Shown: one piece after another, positions 18,500 to 27,292 of the stretch | How positions within the stretch are numbered: the stretch's first letter is position 1 | How the letters are laid out: every line of letters starts with the position of its first letter | Origin: Bacterioplanoides pacificum | GTDB lineage: Bacteria; Pseudomonadota; Gammaproteobacteria; Pseudomonadales; Oceanobacteraceae | Assembly: GCF_042648445.1 (NCBI RefSeq) | Contig: NZ_JBHRYB010000015.1 | Coordinates: 62,001 to 126,000, forward strand | Direction: 5' to 3' | Length of the DNA: 64,000 bases | Position numbers and translations under genes: made by a program | The notes under the pieces: generated by a model | Told to the model about the DNA's origin: nothing | What the model saw: the letters and a program-made list of their open reading frames with translations, nothing else | The model's database searches: none

Positions 18500-18570
18500 T
18501 TCTTGTTAAATTCTCTCCCTGAAGGCGCTAAGTGGCTAATTTAACGGGAAATTCACACTATAGTGCCCTG

Positions 18571-18646
18571 TCTTCTGACGACAGATTCAGATATAAAGTG
18601 ACACGTTTGTAAAATTTTACGACTCAAAAATAATAACGTCAGAAGA
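18571..18646 (+). promoter_or_regulatory. flrA upstream region with a 10-bp inverted repeat
   Basis: TCTTCTGACG (18571-18580) and CGTCAGAAGA (18637-18646) form a perfect 10-bp inverted repeat, 56 bases apart; a second pair TTGACTT/AAGTCAA follows at about 18647-18693. The 263-bp gap (18500-18762) holds no gene and must contain the flrA promoter, which I could not place. The repeats may be operator half-sites; no known regulator site was recognised. Confidence 0.4.
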
Positions 18647-18762
18647 TTGACTTGGCGGGAGTTCAGTACTTAACTGCTGTAACGTAAGTCAAACAACTGA
18701 CGCCATAACATTCAGATTTTTAATGCCTCAGAGTCAGGTTGGGAAGAAAAGGGCTGGTCGCC

Positions 18763-20223
18763 ATGTGGAGAGAAATAAAAGTTCTGTTGATCGATGACGA
18801 TGAGCAACGACGTCATGATCTGAAGGTTATTCTCGATTTCCTCGGAGAGGAGGCCATCCTGGCTGGCCCGGCCGATTGGCGCCGGGAAGTTGACGACAAA
18901 ATTGAGGATAGCACCGAAATCAGCGCGGTGTTACTGGGTGACAGTCACAGCATTCCCAGTGCAGACGTTATTGAAGCACTGCTGACCTGGGATAAAGGCA
19001 TTCCGATTTTATCGCTGGGCAGTGCTGTTCTGGCTGAAGCCCTGCCGGAAAATATCCGTCGTGCCGTGCTGGCTGCGGTGGAAATGCCACCCAGCTACAA
19101 CAAGTTGCTCGATAGTCTGCACCGCTGTCAGGTGTACCGTGAACAGTACACGCATAACCGCAGCCGGGGTGAGCGTCGAGAGGTTCAGTTGTTCCGCAGC
19201 CTGGTCGGTACCAGTCGCCAGATTCAGCATGTTCGTGAACTGATTATGCAGGTGGCCGATAAAGATGTCAGCGTGATGATTCAGGGAGAGTCCGGCACCG
19301 GTAAAGAAGTGGTTGCCCGTAATCTGCATTACCATTCCCATCGCCGTAATAAGCCGTTTGTACCGGTTAACTGTGGCGCTATCCCGGCCGAATTACTCGA
19401 AAGTGAACTGTTTGGCCATGAGAAAGGCGCGTTTACCGGGGCGATTAACAGTCGCCCGGGACGCTTTGAAATGGCCGAAGGGGGGACGCTGTTTCTCGAT
19501 GAAATCGGCGATATGCCTCTGAATATGCAGGTAAAAATTCTGCGGGTGCTGCAGGAACATACGTTTGAGCGGGTCGGCAGTAACAAAACCCTGAATGCCA
19601 ATGTGCGTATTGTTGCCGCAACTCATAAAAACCTGGAAAGCATGATTGAAGAAGGTACTTTCCGGGAAGATTTGTATTATCGCCTGAATGTTTTCCCCAT
19701 CGACATGCCATCATTACGGGAACGGGTTGAGGATTTACCTTTACTGCTGAATGAGTTGGTGTCGCGCCTGGAAAATGAAAAGCGTGGCTCCATTCGTTTT
19801 AATTCCGCCGCCATTATGTCGTTATGTCGTCATGACTGGCACGGTAATGTTCGTGAGCTGGCAAACCTGGTAGAACGATTGGCGATTCTGCATCCCTATG
19901 GTGTGGTGGGTGTTAACGAACTGCCGAAAAAATTCCGCCATGTTGATGACACCGATGAAAACTTTAGCATGCCGGTGGTCGCCGATGTTACGCAAACCGA
20001 AAGCGGGTTGGCAGGTATCGATTCACCAGCTTTGTTACCGGTTAACGGACTGGATTTACGTGAATATTTATCCGATCTTGAATGTTCTCTGATTCAGCAG
20101 GCACTGGACGATGCCAATGGTGTTGTGGCGCGGGCGGCAGAAAAACTGAATATTCGCCGTACTACGCTGGTCGAAAAAATGCGTAAATACAATATTTCCA
20201 GAAAAGAAAAAGATACCGCCTGA
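18763..20223 (+). CDS. flrA: Flagellar master regulator FlrA/FleQ (sigma-54-dependent activator)
   Basis: Top activator of the polar flagellar cascade. ATG at 18763 gives 486 aa starting MWREIKVLLIDDDEQRR, like P. aeruginosa FleQ; an upstream in-frame TTG at 18739 is rejected. The receiver-like domain has the acidic pair but Gly in place of the phosphoacceptor Asp (AVLLGDS), as in FleQ. LFRS at about residues 143-146 matches the FleQ cyclic-di-GMP switch motif. AAA+ domain: Walker A GESGTGKE (about 175), GAFTGA loop, GGTLFLDEIG Walker B. Fis-type HTH at the C-terminus (VVARAAEKLNIRRTTLVEKM). It is followed by a terminator, so flrA is separate from flrBC. Confidence 0.96.
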   Translation: MWREIKVLLIDDDEQRRHDLKVILDFLGEEAILAGPADWRREVDDKIEDSTEISAVLLGDSHSIPSADVIEALLTWDKGIPILSLGSAVLAEALPENIRRAVLAAVEMPPSYNKLLDSLHRCQVYREQYTHNRSRGERREVQLFRSLVGTSRQIQHVRELIMQVADKDVSVMIQGESGTGKEVVARNLHYHSHRRNKPFVPVNCGAIPAELLESELFGHEKGAFTGAINSRPGRFEMAEGGTLFLDEIGDMPLNMQVKILRVLQEHTFERVGSNKTLNANVRIVAATHKNLESMIEEGTFREDLYYRLNVFPIDMPSLRERVEDLPLLLNELVSRLENEKRGSIRFNSAAIMSLCRHDWHGNVRELANLVERLAILHPYGVVGVNELPKKFRHVDDTDENFSMPVVADVTQTESGLAGIDSPALLPVNGLDLREYLSDLECSLIQQALDDANGVVARAAEKLNIRRTTLVEKMRKYNISRKEKDTA

Positions 20224-20252
20224 AGCTTCTTTCAGGACTTATCCGGGCGCTG

Positions 20253-20290
20253 AAAACCTTCGTAATCTTACCATTGCGAAGGTTTTTTTA
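20253..20290 (+). terminator. Rho-independent terminator after flrA
   Basis: AAAACCTTCG (20253-20262) pairs with CGAAGGTTTT (20277-20286), followed by T-rich sequence. It lies 30 bases after the flrA stop. Confidence 0.85.
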
Positions 20291-20363
20291 TGTCTTGAAG
20301 CCGGAGAGTTAATACAGAACGACATTTTATTGCCGTGATTCTCTGAGAATGGTGTTGAAAACC

Positions 20364-20379
20364 CGGCACACTAATTGCT
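20364..20379 (+). promoter_or_regulatory. Sigma-54 promoter for flrBC
   Basis: CGGCACACTAATTGCT: GG at 20365-20366 and GC at 20377-20378, exact N10 spacing, -12 element TTGCT perfect, -24 GGCAC. It lies 58 bases upstream of flrB, as expected for FlrA-activated flrBC/fleSR. Confidence 0.7.
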
Positions 20380-20436
20380 CAACGTCCTTACTGATTATTT
20401 TTGTGTCGAATAACCGACAATCCGTAAGGAGTAGTT

Positions 20437-21654
20437 ATGGCGAATGCCGCTTTGCGTCAGGACAATGACATCGTTGCGCTGAACGAGCCACAGCTGGGCC
20501 GGGCTGAACTGAAACAGGCGTTTAACCTGTTTAACGAAATGTCGCAGCAGCTGACCGATTCCTACGCCTTTCTGGAAAATAAAGTTGAGCAACTCAGTGG
20601 CGAGTTGGCCAGTGTGTCAGCCCAACGGATGCATGAGCTGGCGGAAAAAGAACAGCTGGCCGACCGGCTGGAAAGCTTATTAACCATGCTGCCGGCCGGA
20701 GTGCTGGTGCTGGATGAAAATGGGTTTGTGCGCCAGACCAATCCGGCCGCTGACGATTTATTATTATCCGCCAGTGCGTCCCCCACCTTATTAGGACAAC
20801 GCTGGGTACATCTGATCCAGCGCTGTTTTAAACCTCAGAGTGACGATGGTCATGAAATCTCACTGGTTGATGGTCGTAAGGTTAATCTGCGCACGGCGGC
20901 AATGGCGAACAACTACGGCCAGTTGATTCTGCTGACGGATATGACTGAAACCCGGGCGTTACAGTCTCAGCTGAGTCAGCATGAACGTTTATCAGCGATG
21001 GGGAAAATGGTGGCTTCTCTCGCACATCAGATTCGTACCCCGCTGGCTGCCGCCACCTTGTATGCCGGTCACCTGGCGACTGACTCTCTTAACGATGATA
21101 CCCGTAGCCGCTTTGCCGGAAAATTGCAGGAGCGTCTGCGTCACCTGGAAAACCAGGTACGCGACATGCTGATTTTTGCCCGTGGAGAAGCCCCGCTGAA
21201 TGATGCCATCAGCCTGACGGAATTAATTACCGGGCTGGAAGGGGCGATGGAAATTGCTGTGCAGCAGTATCAGGCGCGCTGCCAGATCGACAATCAGCTG
21301 GGTGAGCTGCAGCTGGTATGTAATAAAGATGCGTTAATCAGCAGTTTGATGAACCTGGTGAACAATGCACTGGAATCCGGTGAATATCCGATTGAACTGA
21401 TCATTCGCTTCCGCTGTGATCAGGGGCAGTTACAGATTCAGGTGATGGATAACGGCCCGGGTCTGAATGAAGAACAGATGCGACAAATGATGGAGCCGTT
21501 TTATACCACCAAAAGTAATGGCACCGGCCTTGGGCTGGCTGTGGTTCAGGCGGTTGTGCGGGCCCATCAGGGTGAATTTCAGTTATCCGGCAGTGAGCTG
21601 GGTGGTGTATCGGCCGGGCTGACGTTGCCGATTATCCGACAACAACAGGCCTGA
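20437..21654 (+). CDS. flrB: Flagellar two-component sensor kinase FlrB/FleS
   Basis: Soluble histidine kinase that phosphorylates FlrC. 405 aa. N-terminal coiled-coil helix (about 25-80), a PAS domain (about 80-180, with MLPAGVLVLDENGFVRQTNPAA), HisKA with the phospho-His in SLAHQIRTPLAAATLY (about 196-211), and HATPase with N-box LVNNALESGEY, DNGPGLNEEQ and GTGLGLAVVQAVV. No membrane segments, as in FleS. Preceded by a sigma-54 promoter and 17 bases from flrC, with which it forms an operon. Confidence 0.95.
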   Translation: MANAALRQDNDIVALNEPQLGRAELKQAFNLFNEMSQQLTDSYAFLENKVEQLSGELASVSAQRMHELAEKEQLADRLESLLTMLPAGVLVLDENGFVRQTNPAADDLLLSASASPTLLGQRWVHLIQRCFKPQSDDGHEISLVDGRKVNLRTAAMANNYGQLILLTDMTETRALQSQLSQHERLSAMGKMVASLAHQIRTPLAAATLYAGHLATDSLNDDTRSRFAGKLQERLRHLENQVRDMLIFARGEAPLNDAISLTELITGLEGAMEIAVQQYQARCQIDNQLGELQLVCNKDALISSLMNLVNNALESGEYPIELIIRFRCDQGQLQIQVMDNGPGLNEEQMRQMMEPFYTTKSNGTGLGLAVVQAVVRAHQGEFQLSGSELGGVSAGLTLPIIRQQQA

Positions 21655-21671
21655 CGGCAGAGGAGAAAAAT

Positions 21672-23027
21672 ATGCGTATTTTAGTGGTAGAAGATGATCC
21701 GCGGCTGCGTGAGGCTATTGTTGACACTCTGATGATTAAAGGTCATGAGGTATTAGAGGCACCAAACGGTATTGAGGGTATGGCTATGGTGCAGGCGCAG
21801 AGTCTCGATCTGGTGTTATCGGATATCAATATGCCGGGAATGGATGGCCTGGAGTTGCTGGATAGCGTTAAGCAGGCACATCCCTGGTTGCCCATGGTAT
21901 TGATGACAGCCTACGGCGATGTGGGGCAGGCAGTGAAAGCCATGCAGCGTGGCGCGAATGATTATCTGATGAAGCCGTTTGAACTGGCCGAGCTGGATGC
22001 GTTATTAAAACCGTTTAATCACAGTGCGGACAGCGGTAATGATTCTGAACCGGTATGTGAGGCGGTGGCTTCACAGCAGTTATTTCAGCTGGCACAGCGC
22101 GTCGCTCAAACGGACTCTACGGTATTAATCAGTGGTGAAAGTGGTACCGGTAAAGAAGTACTGGCGCGTTATATTCATCAGCAATCGGAACGGAAAAACC
22201 AGCCGTTTGTAGCGATTAACTGTGCCGCCATTCCGGAGAATATGCTGGAAGCTATGTTGTTCGGTTATGAAAAAGGTGCCTTCACCGGGGCCTATAATGC
22301 GATGCCGGGAAAATTCGAGCAGGCGGATGGTGGCACCTTATTGCTGGATGAAATTACCGAAATGGACATGGGTCTGCAGGCAAAATTATTGCGCGTATTG
22401 CAGGAACGTCAGGTTGAGCGCTTGGGTGGGAAAAAGGTCATCGATCTGGATGTGCGTATTATCGCAACCACTAACCGTGAACTGGCAGACTATGTGGCGG
22501 ACGGTAATTTCCGGGAAGACTTATATTACCGCCTCAGTGTGTTCCCTCTGCAATGGTTGCCTCTGCGTGAACGGCGTGACGATATTCTGCCTCTAGCAAT
22601 GCGGCTGTTAGCCCATCATGCACAAAAAATGAAGCGTCCGGTACCACAACTGCTGCCCGAAGCTGAGCAGAAGTTGTTATCTCATCCGTGGCCCGGGAAT
22701 GTCCGTGAACTGGACAACACGATGCAACGGGCGCTGATTATTCAGACCGGCCCGCAACTGCAGGCCAATGATTTTATTCTGACACCTGTGCCTAAAAACC
22801 GTCAGCTCGATAATGTCTCAACCACCGAAATGATGACGCTGGATGAGGGGCAGCTTGGCAGCGACCTGAAAAACCGCGAAGTTGAGTTGATTGTTCGTGC
22901 CCTGAAAGAAGAACCAAGTCGTAAAGAAGCCGCCGACCGGCTGGGGATCAGCCCACGGACACTGCGTTATAAGGTTGCGCGGCTGCGCGATGAGGGTATT
23001 GATGTTGAGACTATGGTGCTGGCCTGA
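21672..23027 (+). CDS. flrC: Flagellar response regulator FlrC/FleR (sigma-54-dependent)
   Basis: Activates the hook-basal-body (class III) genes after phosphorylation by FlrB. 451 aa: receiver domain with D in LVLSDINMPGMDG (Asp54) and K in YLMKPFELAE, AAA+ domain with Walker A GESGTGKEVLARYIHQQS (about 155-172), GAFTGA sigma-54 loop and GGTLLLDEITE, and a C-terminal Fis-type HTH (EAADRLGISPRTLRYKVARL, about 420-439). GAGGAG lies 7 bases before the ATG. Downstream fliE has a strong sigma-54 site. Confidence 0.95.
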   Translation: MRILVVEDDPRLREAIVDTLMIKGHEVLEAPNGIEGMAMVQAQSLDLVLSDINMPGMDGLELLDSVKQAHPWLPMVLMTAYGDVGQAVKAMQRGANDYLMKPFELAELDALLKPFNHSADSGNDSEPVCEAVASQQLFQLAQRVAQTDSTVLISGESGTGKEVLARYIHQQSERKNQPFVAINCAAIPENMLEAMLFGYEKGAFTGAYNAMPGKFEQADGGTLLLDEITEMDMGLQAKLLRVLQERQVERLGGKKVIDLDVRIIATTNRELADYVADGNFREDLYYRLSVFPLQWLPLRERRDDILPLAMRLLAHHAQKMKRPVPQLLPEAEQKLLSHPWPGNVRELDNTMQRALIIQTGPQLQANDFILTPVPKNRQLDNVSTTEMMTLDEGQLGSDLKNREVELIVRALKEEPSRKEAADRLGISPRTLRYKVARLRDEGIDVETMVLA

Positions 23028-23055
23028 AAAAGGCCGGCAATAAAAATCTGATTTT

Positions 23056-23071
23056 TGGCAAGCTGTTTGCA
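23056..23071 (+). promoter_or_regulatory. Sigma-54 promoter for fliEFGHIJ
   Basis: TGGCAAGCTGTTTGCA: GG at 23057-23058, GC at 23069-23070, TTGCA -12 element perfect, -24 TGGCA. 93 bases before the fliE ATG. Confidence 0.8.
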
Positions 23072-23163
23072 ATCAACGAATAAGAGTTAAAAAAATGACG
23101 TTTATTTTATAAAGCTGCGTCATTAAATAGTTGATTTCCCATCAGGGCAGTGAGGTAAGGGTT

Positions 23164-23547
23164 ATGGTTAATAATCGTGTTGATGTGAATGCCGTACTGA
23201 TGCAGATGCGTCAGGTTAAAGACCAGATCCGCAGTAATCACGAAAATCAGGCCAGTCAGGTGGATCAGGTACGGCCACAGGCCGTTTCCGGGCTGGAAAA
23301 AACCGCCAGCACGGAAAACAGTGCACCGGATTTTCAGCAGATGTTTACCAATGCCATTAATACCGTCAACGAAAATCAGAAAACCTCCGGTGATTTGCAG
23401 CAGCGTTTTGAACAGGGGGATCCATCAGTGGATCTGCCGGAAGTTATGATTGCTATGCAAAAATCTTCAGTGTCTTTTCAGGCGATGACCCAGGTGCGTA
23501 ATAAACTGGTTGAAGCTTACAAAGACGTTATGAATATGCCGGTGTAA
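23164..23547 (+). CDS. fliE: Flagellar hook-basal body protein FliE
   Basis: Joins the MS ring to the proximal rod. ATG at 23164 gives 127 aa, with SD AGGTAAGGG close upstream; the in-frame start at 23131 is less likely. The C-terminal helices (DFQQMFTNAINTVNENQKTS and DLPEVMIAMQKSSVSFQ, ending VRNKLVEAYKDVMNMPV) are diagnostic. The N-terminal 40 residues are variable, as usual. First gene of the sigma-54-driven fliEFGHIJ set. Confidence 0.95.
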   Translation: MVNNRVDVNAVLMQMRQVKDQIRSNHENQASQVDQVRPQAVSGLEKTASTENSAPDFQQMFTNAINTVNENQKTSGDLQQRFEQGDPSVDLPEVMIAMQKSSVSFQAMTQVRNKLVEAYKDVMNMPV

Positions 23548-23561
23548 GCAGGGGTTAAGCT

Positions 23562-25271
23562 ATGGAAAACGTTCCGGCACAAACCCAGCCCGGCAGCGAT
23601 AATCCGGCCAGTACCGATCCGGATTTACCGGCTCAGAATAGCGCTCCGGAAGACGGCGCTCATCCGGTACTGAGTGGTTTTAATAAACTGACCATCGTCC
23701 GCCAGGTCGGGGTTATCGCCGGTGTGGCACTGGTGATTGCGCTGGCGATTGCCATTATGATCTGGTCTCAGGATCCGACTTATAAACCCTTAATTACCCG
23801 TCTGCAGGACCATAACGCCCAGGATATTATTGAAGTCCTGCAGCGTGAAGGTATTCCGTTTGAAATTGATCCCGGCTCGCAGATTCTGCTGGTGCAGGCC
23901 GGTGACCTGCACGACGCGCGCATGGTGCTGGCATCAGCCAGTCTGATCGATGATAAAACCGTGGGCCTGGAAGTACTTGATCAGGACAGCAAATTAGGCA
24001 CCTCGCAGTTTATTGAAAATGCCCGTTATCGGCGTGGTTTAGAAGGTGAATTATCGCGCACGATTACGTCGGTAAAAGCGGTGCGTAATGCCCGGGTACA
24101 TTTAGCGCTGCCAAAACAGTCGGTGTTTGTGCGCGACCATCGCAAACCCAGAGCATCGGTCTTTGTTGAAATATACCCAGGCCGGGAACTGTCAAAAAAT
24201 CAGGTTGAGGCGATTGTTAACCTGGTTGCTTCCAGTGTGGCGGAAATGGATCGGGCTGATGTATCAGTGGTTGATCAGCACGGTAATCTGTTGTCTAAAG
24301 CCGAAGAACAGAGCGAAGAAATGCTGGCCACCAGACAGCTGGAATACACCGAAAAAGTTGAGGATTCTGTGGCTCAGGCGGTGAATAATATTCTGCGTCC
24401 GGTGCTGGGTCAGGAAAACTACAAAGCCGAAGTCTCGGCCGATATTGATTTTACCGTACAGGAGCAAACCGAAGAGCTGTATAACCCGGATTTAATTGCC
24501 CTGCGCAGTGAGCAGTTAATTGATGAAGAAAACAGCGGTAAGCAGAATGGCGGTATTCCGGGAGCATTGTCGAATCAGCCGCCACAGGACGCCGCCGCTC
24601 CTGAACAGGCCACGGGTGCTGGTGGCGCTGCTGGTGCCAATGTCAACCGCCGCTCGGAAGCCACACGCAACTATGAAGTCGATCGTACGTTGAGTTTTAA
24701 ACAGCATCAGGTAGGCCGCATCCGCCGTCTGACGGTTGCTGTGGTGGTCAATGATCGCGAAACCCTGAACGCTGATGGTGATACGGTTTATGTGCCCTGG
24801 CAGGAAGCCGATCTGCAGCGCCTGGAAGTACTGGTGAAGGATGCTGTTGGCTTCAGTGCTGCCCGGGGAGACAGCGTCAATGTGATTAACTCGGCCTTTA
24901 TGGGATCCGGTGAGGTTTCTCTCGGTGATCCGGACTTCTGGACCCAGCCGTGGTTCTGGGAAATCATGAAACAAATTCTTGCCGGACTATTTATTCTGGT
25001 ACTTATTTTTGGTGTGATTCGGCCTACTATTAAAAGTATTGCCAATCGTGGCCGCGATGACGAGCAATTGAGTTTGCTGGAAGAGCTTGAGGATGCTGAA
25101 GCGGGTCTGGATGAAGAAAAAGTCACGCTGGCTGGCATGGATGAATTTTTGTTACCGGGTGCCTCAGAAAGCTTTGAACGGCAGCTGGATGCTCTGAAAG
25201 GCCTGATTGCCGAAGATCCGGCGCGGGTAGCGCAAACCGTTATTAAATGGGTGAATGAAAGCGATGGCTGA
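23562..25271 (+). CDS. fliF: Flagellar MS-ring protein FliF
   Basis: Forms the inner-membrane MS ring on which the basal body and export gate are built. 569 aa. First membrane segment about 55-75 (VGVIAGVALVIALAIAIMIW), ring-building motifs in the periplasmic part (LDQDSKLGTSQFIENARYRR, about 141-160), a low-complexity Gly/Ala-rich linker (about 330-360), second membrane segment about 470-490 (LAGLFILVLIFGVI), and a C-terminal cytoplasmic FliG-binding tail (AEDPARVAQTVIKWVNESDG). Its end overlaps the fliG start. Confidence 0.97.
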   Translation: MENVPAQTQPGSDNPASTDPDLPAQNSAPEDGAHPVLSGFNKLTIVRQVGVIAGVALVIALAIAIMIWSQDPTYKPLITRLQDHNAQDIIEVLQREGIPFEIDPGSQILLVQAGDLHDARMVLASASLIDDKTVGLEVLDQDSKLGTSQFIENARYRRGLEGELSRTITSVKAVRNARVHLALPKQSVFVRDHRKPRASVFVEIYPGRELSKNQVEAIVNLVASSVAEMDRADVSVVDQHGNLLSKAEEQSEEMLATRQLEYTEKVEDSVAQAVNNILRPVLGQENYKAEVSADIDFTVQEQTEELYNPDLIALRSEQLIDEENSGKQNGGIPGALSNQPPQDAAAPEQATGAGGAAGANVNRRSEATRNYEVDRTLSFKQHQVGRIRRLTVAVVVNDRETLNADGDTVYVPWQEADLQRLEVLVKDAVGFSAARGDSVNVINSAFMGSGEVSLGDPDFWTQPWFWEIMKQILAGLFILVLIFGVIRPTIKSIANRGRDDEQLSLLEELEDAEAGLDEEKVTLAGMDEFLLPGASESFERQLDALKGLIAEDPARVAQTVIKWVNESDG

Positions 25272-26298
25272 GGAAAATGCAGCAGAAAACGGCGAAACAG
25301 CACTGGGCACACTCAACCGGGTTGAGCGGGCAGCGGTGTTGCTGATGACGCTGGGTGAGCAGGATGCTGCTGAAATTCTCAAGCACATGGGTCCGAAAGA
25401 GGTGCAGAAAGTGGGCACCACCATGGCCACACTAACCAATGTCAATCAGGCTCAGGTTGAAGGTGTGGTGGCTGAATTTCTGGAATCTGTCAGTGGCCAG
25501 ACCGGTATGGGGCTCGGCTCTGATGCTTACATCCGTAATATGCTGACTCAGGCTCTGGGATCCGATAAAGCCGGTGCCCTGATTGATCGTATTCTGCTGG
25601 GCGGTAATACCACCGGACTGGATTCGCTTAAATGGATGGAACCGCGCCAGGTCTCCGATCTTATTCGTCACGAACACCCACAAATTCAGGCCATTGTCGT
25701 GTCCTATCTGGACTCTGATCAGTCGGCAGAAGTGTTAACCAACTTCGACGAAAAAGTGCGTCTCGACATCGTCATGCGGGTGGCTGCACTGGAAGCGGTG
25801 CAGCCCGCTGCGTTACAGGAATTAAACGACATTCTGGAGCGCCAGTTTACCGGCAATGCCGGTGGCCAGACCACAACAATGGGGGGCGTCAAAGTGGCGG
25901 CCAATATTGTCAATATGGTCGACAGTACCATCGCCAACGATCTGCTGGAACAGATCAAAGAAGTGGACGAAGATCTGGGGACCCAGATTCAGGATCTGAT
26001 GTTTGTGTTCGACAACCTGGTGGATATCGACGACCGCGGGGTACAGGCACTGTTGCGCGAAGTATCCACCGACCTGCTGGTGGTGGCATTAAAAGGCGCC
26101 GCACCGGAAGTGCAGGAAAAAATCTTCAAAAATATGTCGAAACGGGCTGCCGAACTGCTGCGTGATGACCTTGAAGCCAAAGGGCCGGTCAAGGTCAGCG
26201 AAGTGGAAGGTGCGCAAAAAGAGATCCTTACCATTGCCCGTCGTCTGGCCGATGCCGGCGAGATTGTTCTGGGTGGTGGTGGCGAAGCGATGTTGTGA
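25255..26298 (+). CDS. fliG: Flagellar motor switch protein FliG
   Basis: Rotor protein that contacts the stator and carries torque. 347 aa from ATG 25255, or 344 from the second ATG at 25264; both overlap the end of fliF by 8-17 bases, indicating coupling. Three armadillo-like domains: N-terminal FliF-binding, middle with the EHPQ motif (RHEHPQIQAIVVSYLD, about 141-156) and C-terminal with the charged ridge (about 280-300, including RGVQALLREVSTDLLVVALK). Ends with a Gly-rich tail. Confidence 0.97.
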   Translation: MKAMAEENAAENGETALGTLNRVERAAVLLMTLGEQDAAEILKHMGPKEVQKVGTTMATLTNVNQAQVEGVVAEFLESVSGQTGMGLGSDAYIRNMLTQALGSDKAGALIDRILLGGNTTGLDSLKWMEPRQVSDLIRHEHPQIQAIVVSYLDSDQSAEVLTNFDEKVRLDIVMRVAALEAVQPAALQELNDILERQFTGNAGGQTTTMGGVKVAANIVNMVDSTIANDLLEQIKEVDEDLGTQIQDLMFVFDNLVDIDDRGVQALLREVSTDLLVVALKGAAPEVQEKIFKNMSKRAAELLRDDLEAKGPVKVSEVEGAQKEILTIARRLADAGEIVLGGGGEAML

Positions 26299-26329
26299 TA
26301 ACGCAATGTTGTGATCACGGAGCACAGAC

Positions 26330-27292
26330 ATGACCGAAATTCGCCAGCCACATCATTACCATCCGCTGCATGAGGATGAAGTCAAAGAAGACGTTAAACC
26401 CTGGCGTTTGCCGTTCTGGACGGAAAAACCTGCCTGGCTGATTGAGAAAGAACAGCAGGAAAAGCAGCAGACACAGCAGCAGGCGAATGAGGAGGCACAG
26501 TCTGAGTTAGCACTGCCCACCGCCGAAGAGCTGGAAAATATCCGTCGCGATGCCTATAACGCCGGCCTGGAGCAAGGGTTGGTGGAAGGGCGTCAACAGG
26601 GGGAAAAACAGGGCCATGAGCTGGGGTTGCAGCAGGGACTGGACGAAGGCCGAGCAAAAGGCGAACAGGAAGGCCGCCAGCAGGGCTTTCAGGCGGGTGA
26701 AGCTCAGGGGTTGCAACAAGGGCAGCAACAGATCGATCAACAGTGCCAGCAACTGGCTCAGGTAACCCGGGTACTGCAGGCCGGAGTGATCGAGCGTGAT
26801 CAGCAACTGCCGGAAGTATTAACCGGGTTGGTCTCTCAGCTCTGTCAGCAGGTACTGCAACATGAGCTGACGGTCAGCCAGAGTGCGATTAATCGTTATC
26901 TGCATCAGGCGTTACAGCAGCTGCCTGGCGGCGAAAGTGATATTCAGGTGTATCTCAGTAGCAACGATATCACTCATGTGGATAAAAGCGCGTTTGCCAG
27001 TGACCTGCATTTTCATACCGATCCGGCGCTGCAGCCCGGTGAGTGCCGTGTTGAAACCCGCCATACCCTGATCGACTATTCAGCACCTCAGGCGCTGACT
27101 CAGTTGCTGGAGGGTTTTATCCCTGCGTTGCTTAAAGCAGCCGAACACCCACAGCCGGATTTAGATCAGCCACTGCCGGCTAAAGACGATGCAACGCATG
27201 TTTCAGCCGACGACGACATCCCGCTAACCGCTGCCTCTCAGGAGAACCTCAGTCAACCTTCAGACCTAAGCGATCGAGAAGCTGATGCTTAG
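26330..27292 (+). CDS. fliH: Flagellar export ATPase regulator FliH
   Basis: Binds and restrains FliI and links it to the C-ring. 320 aa, longer than E. coli FliH (228). The middle (about 70-145) is a run of GxxxG-type repeats rich in Gln and Glu (AGLEQGLVEGRQQGEKQGHE), typical of FliH, forming a long helix. The C-terminal globular domain ends in a region matching FliH/YscL (SDLHFHTDPALQPGECRVET), followed by an extra acidic tail of about 60 residues. Its last 8 bases overlap fliI. Confidence 0.93.
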   Translation: MTEIRQPHHYHPLHEDEVKEDVKPWRLPFWTEKPAWLIEKEQQEKQQTQQQANEEAQSELALPTAEELENIRRDAYNAGLEQGLVEGRQQGEKQGHELGLQQGLDEGRAKGEQEGRQQGFQAGEAQGLQQGQQQIDQQCQQLAQVTRVLQAGVIERDQQLPEVLTGLVSQLCQQVLQHELTVSQSAINRYLHQALQQLPGGESDIQVYLSSNDITHVDKSAFASDLHFHTDPALQPGECRVETRHTLIDYSAPQALTQLLEGFIPALLKAAEHPQPDLDQPLPAKDDATHVSADDDIPLTAASQENLSQPSDLSDREADA

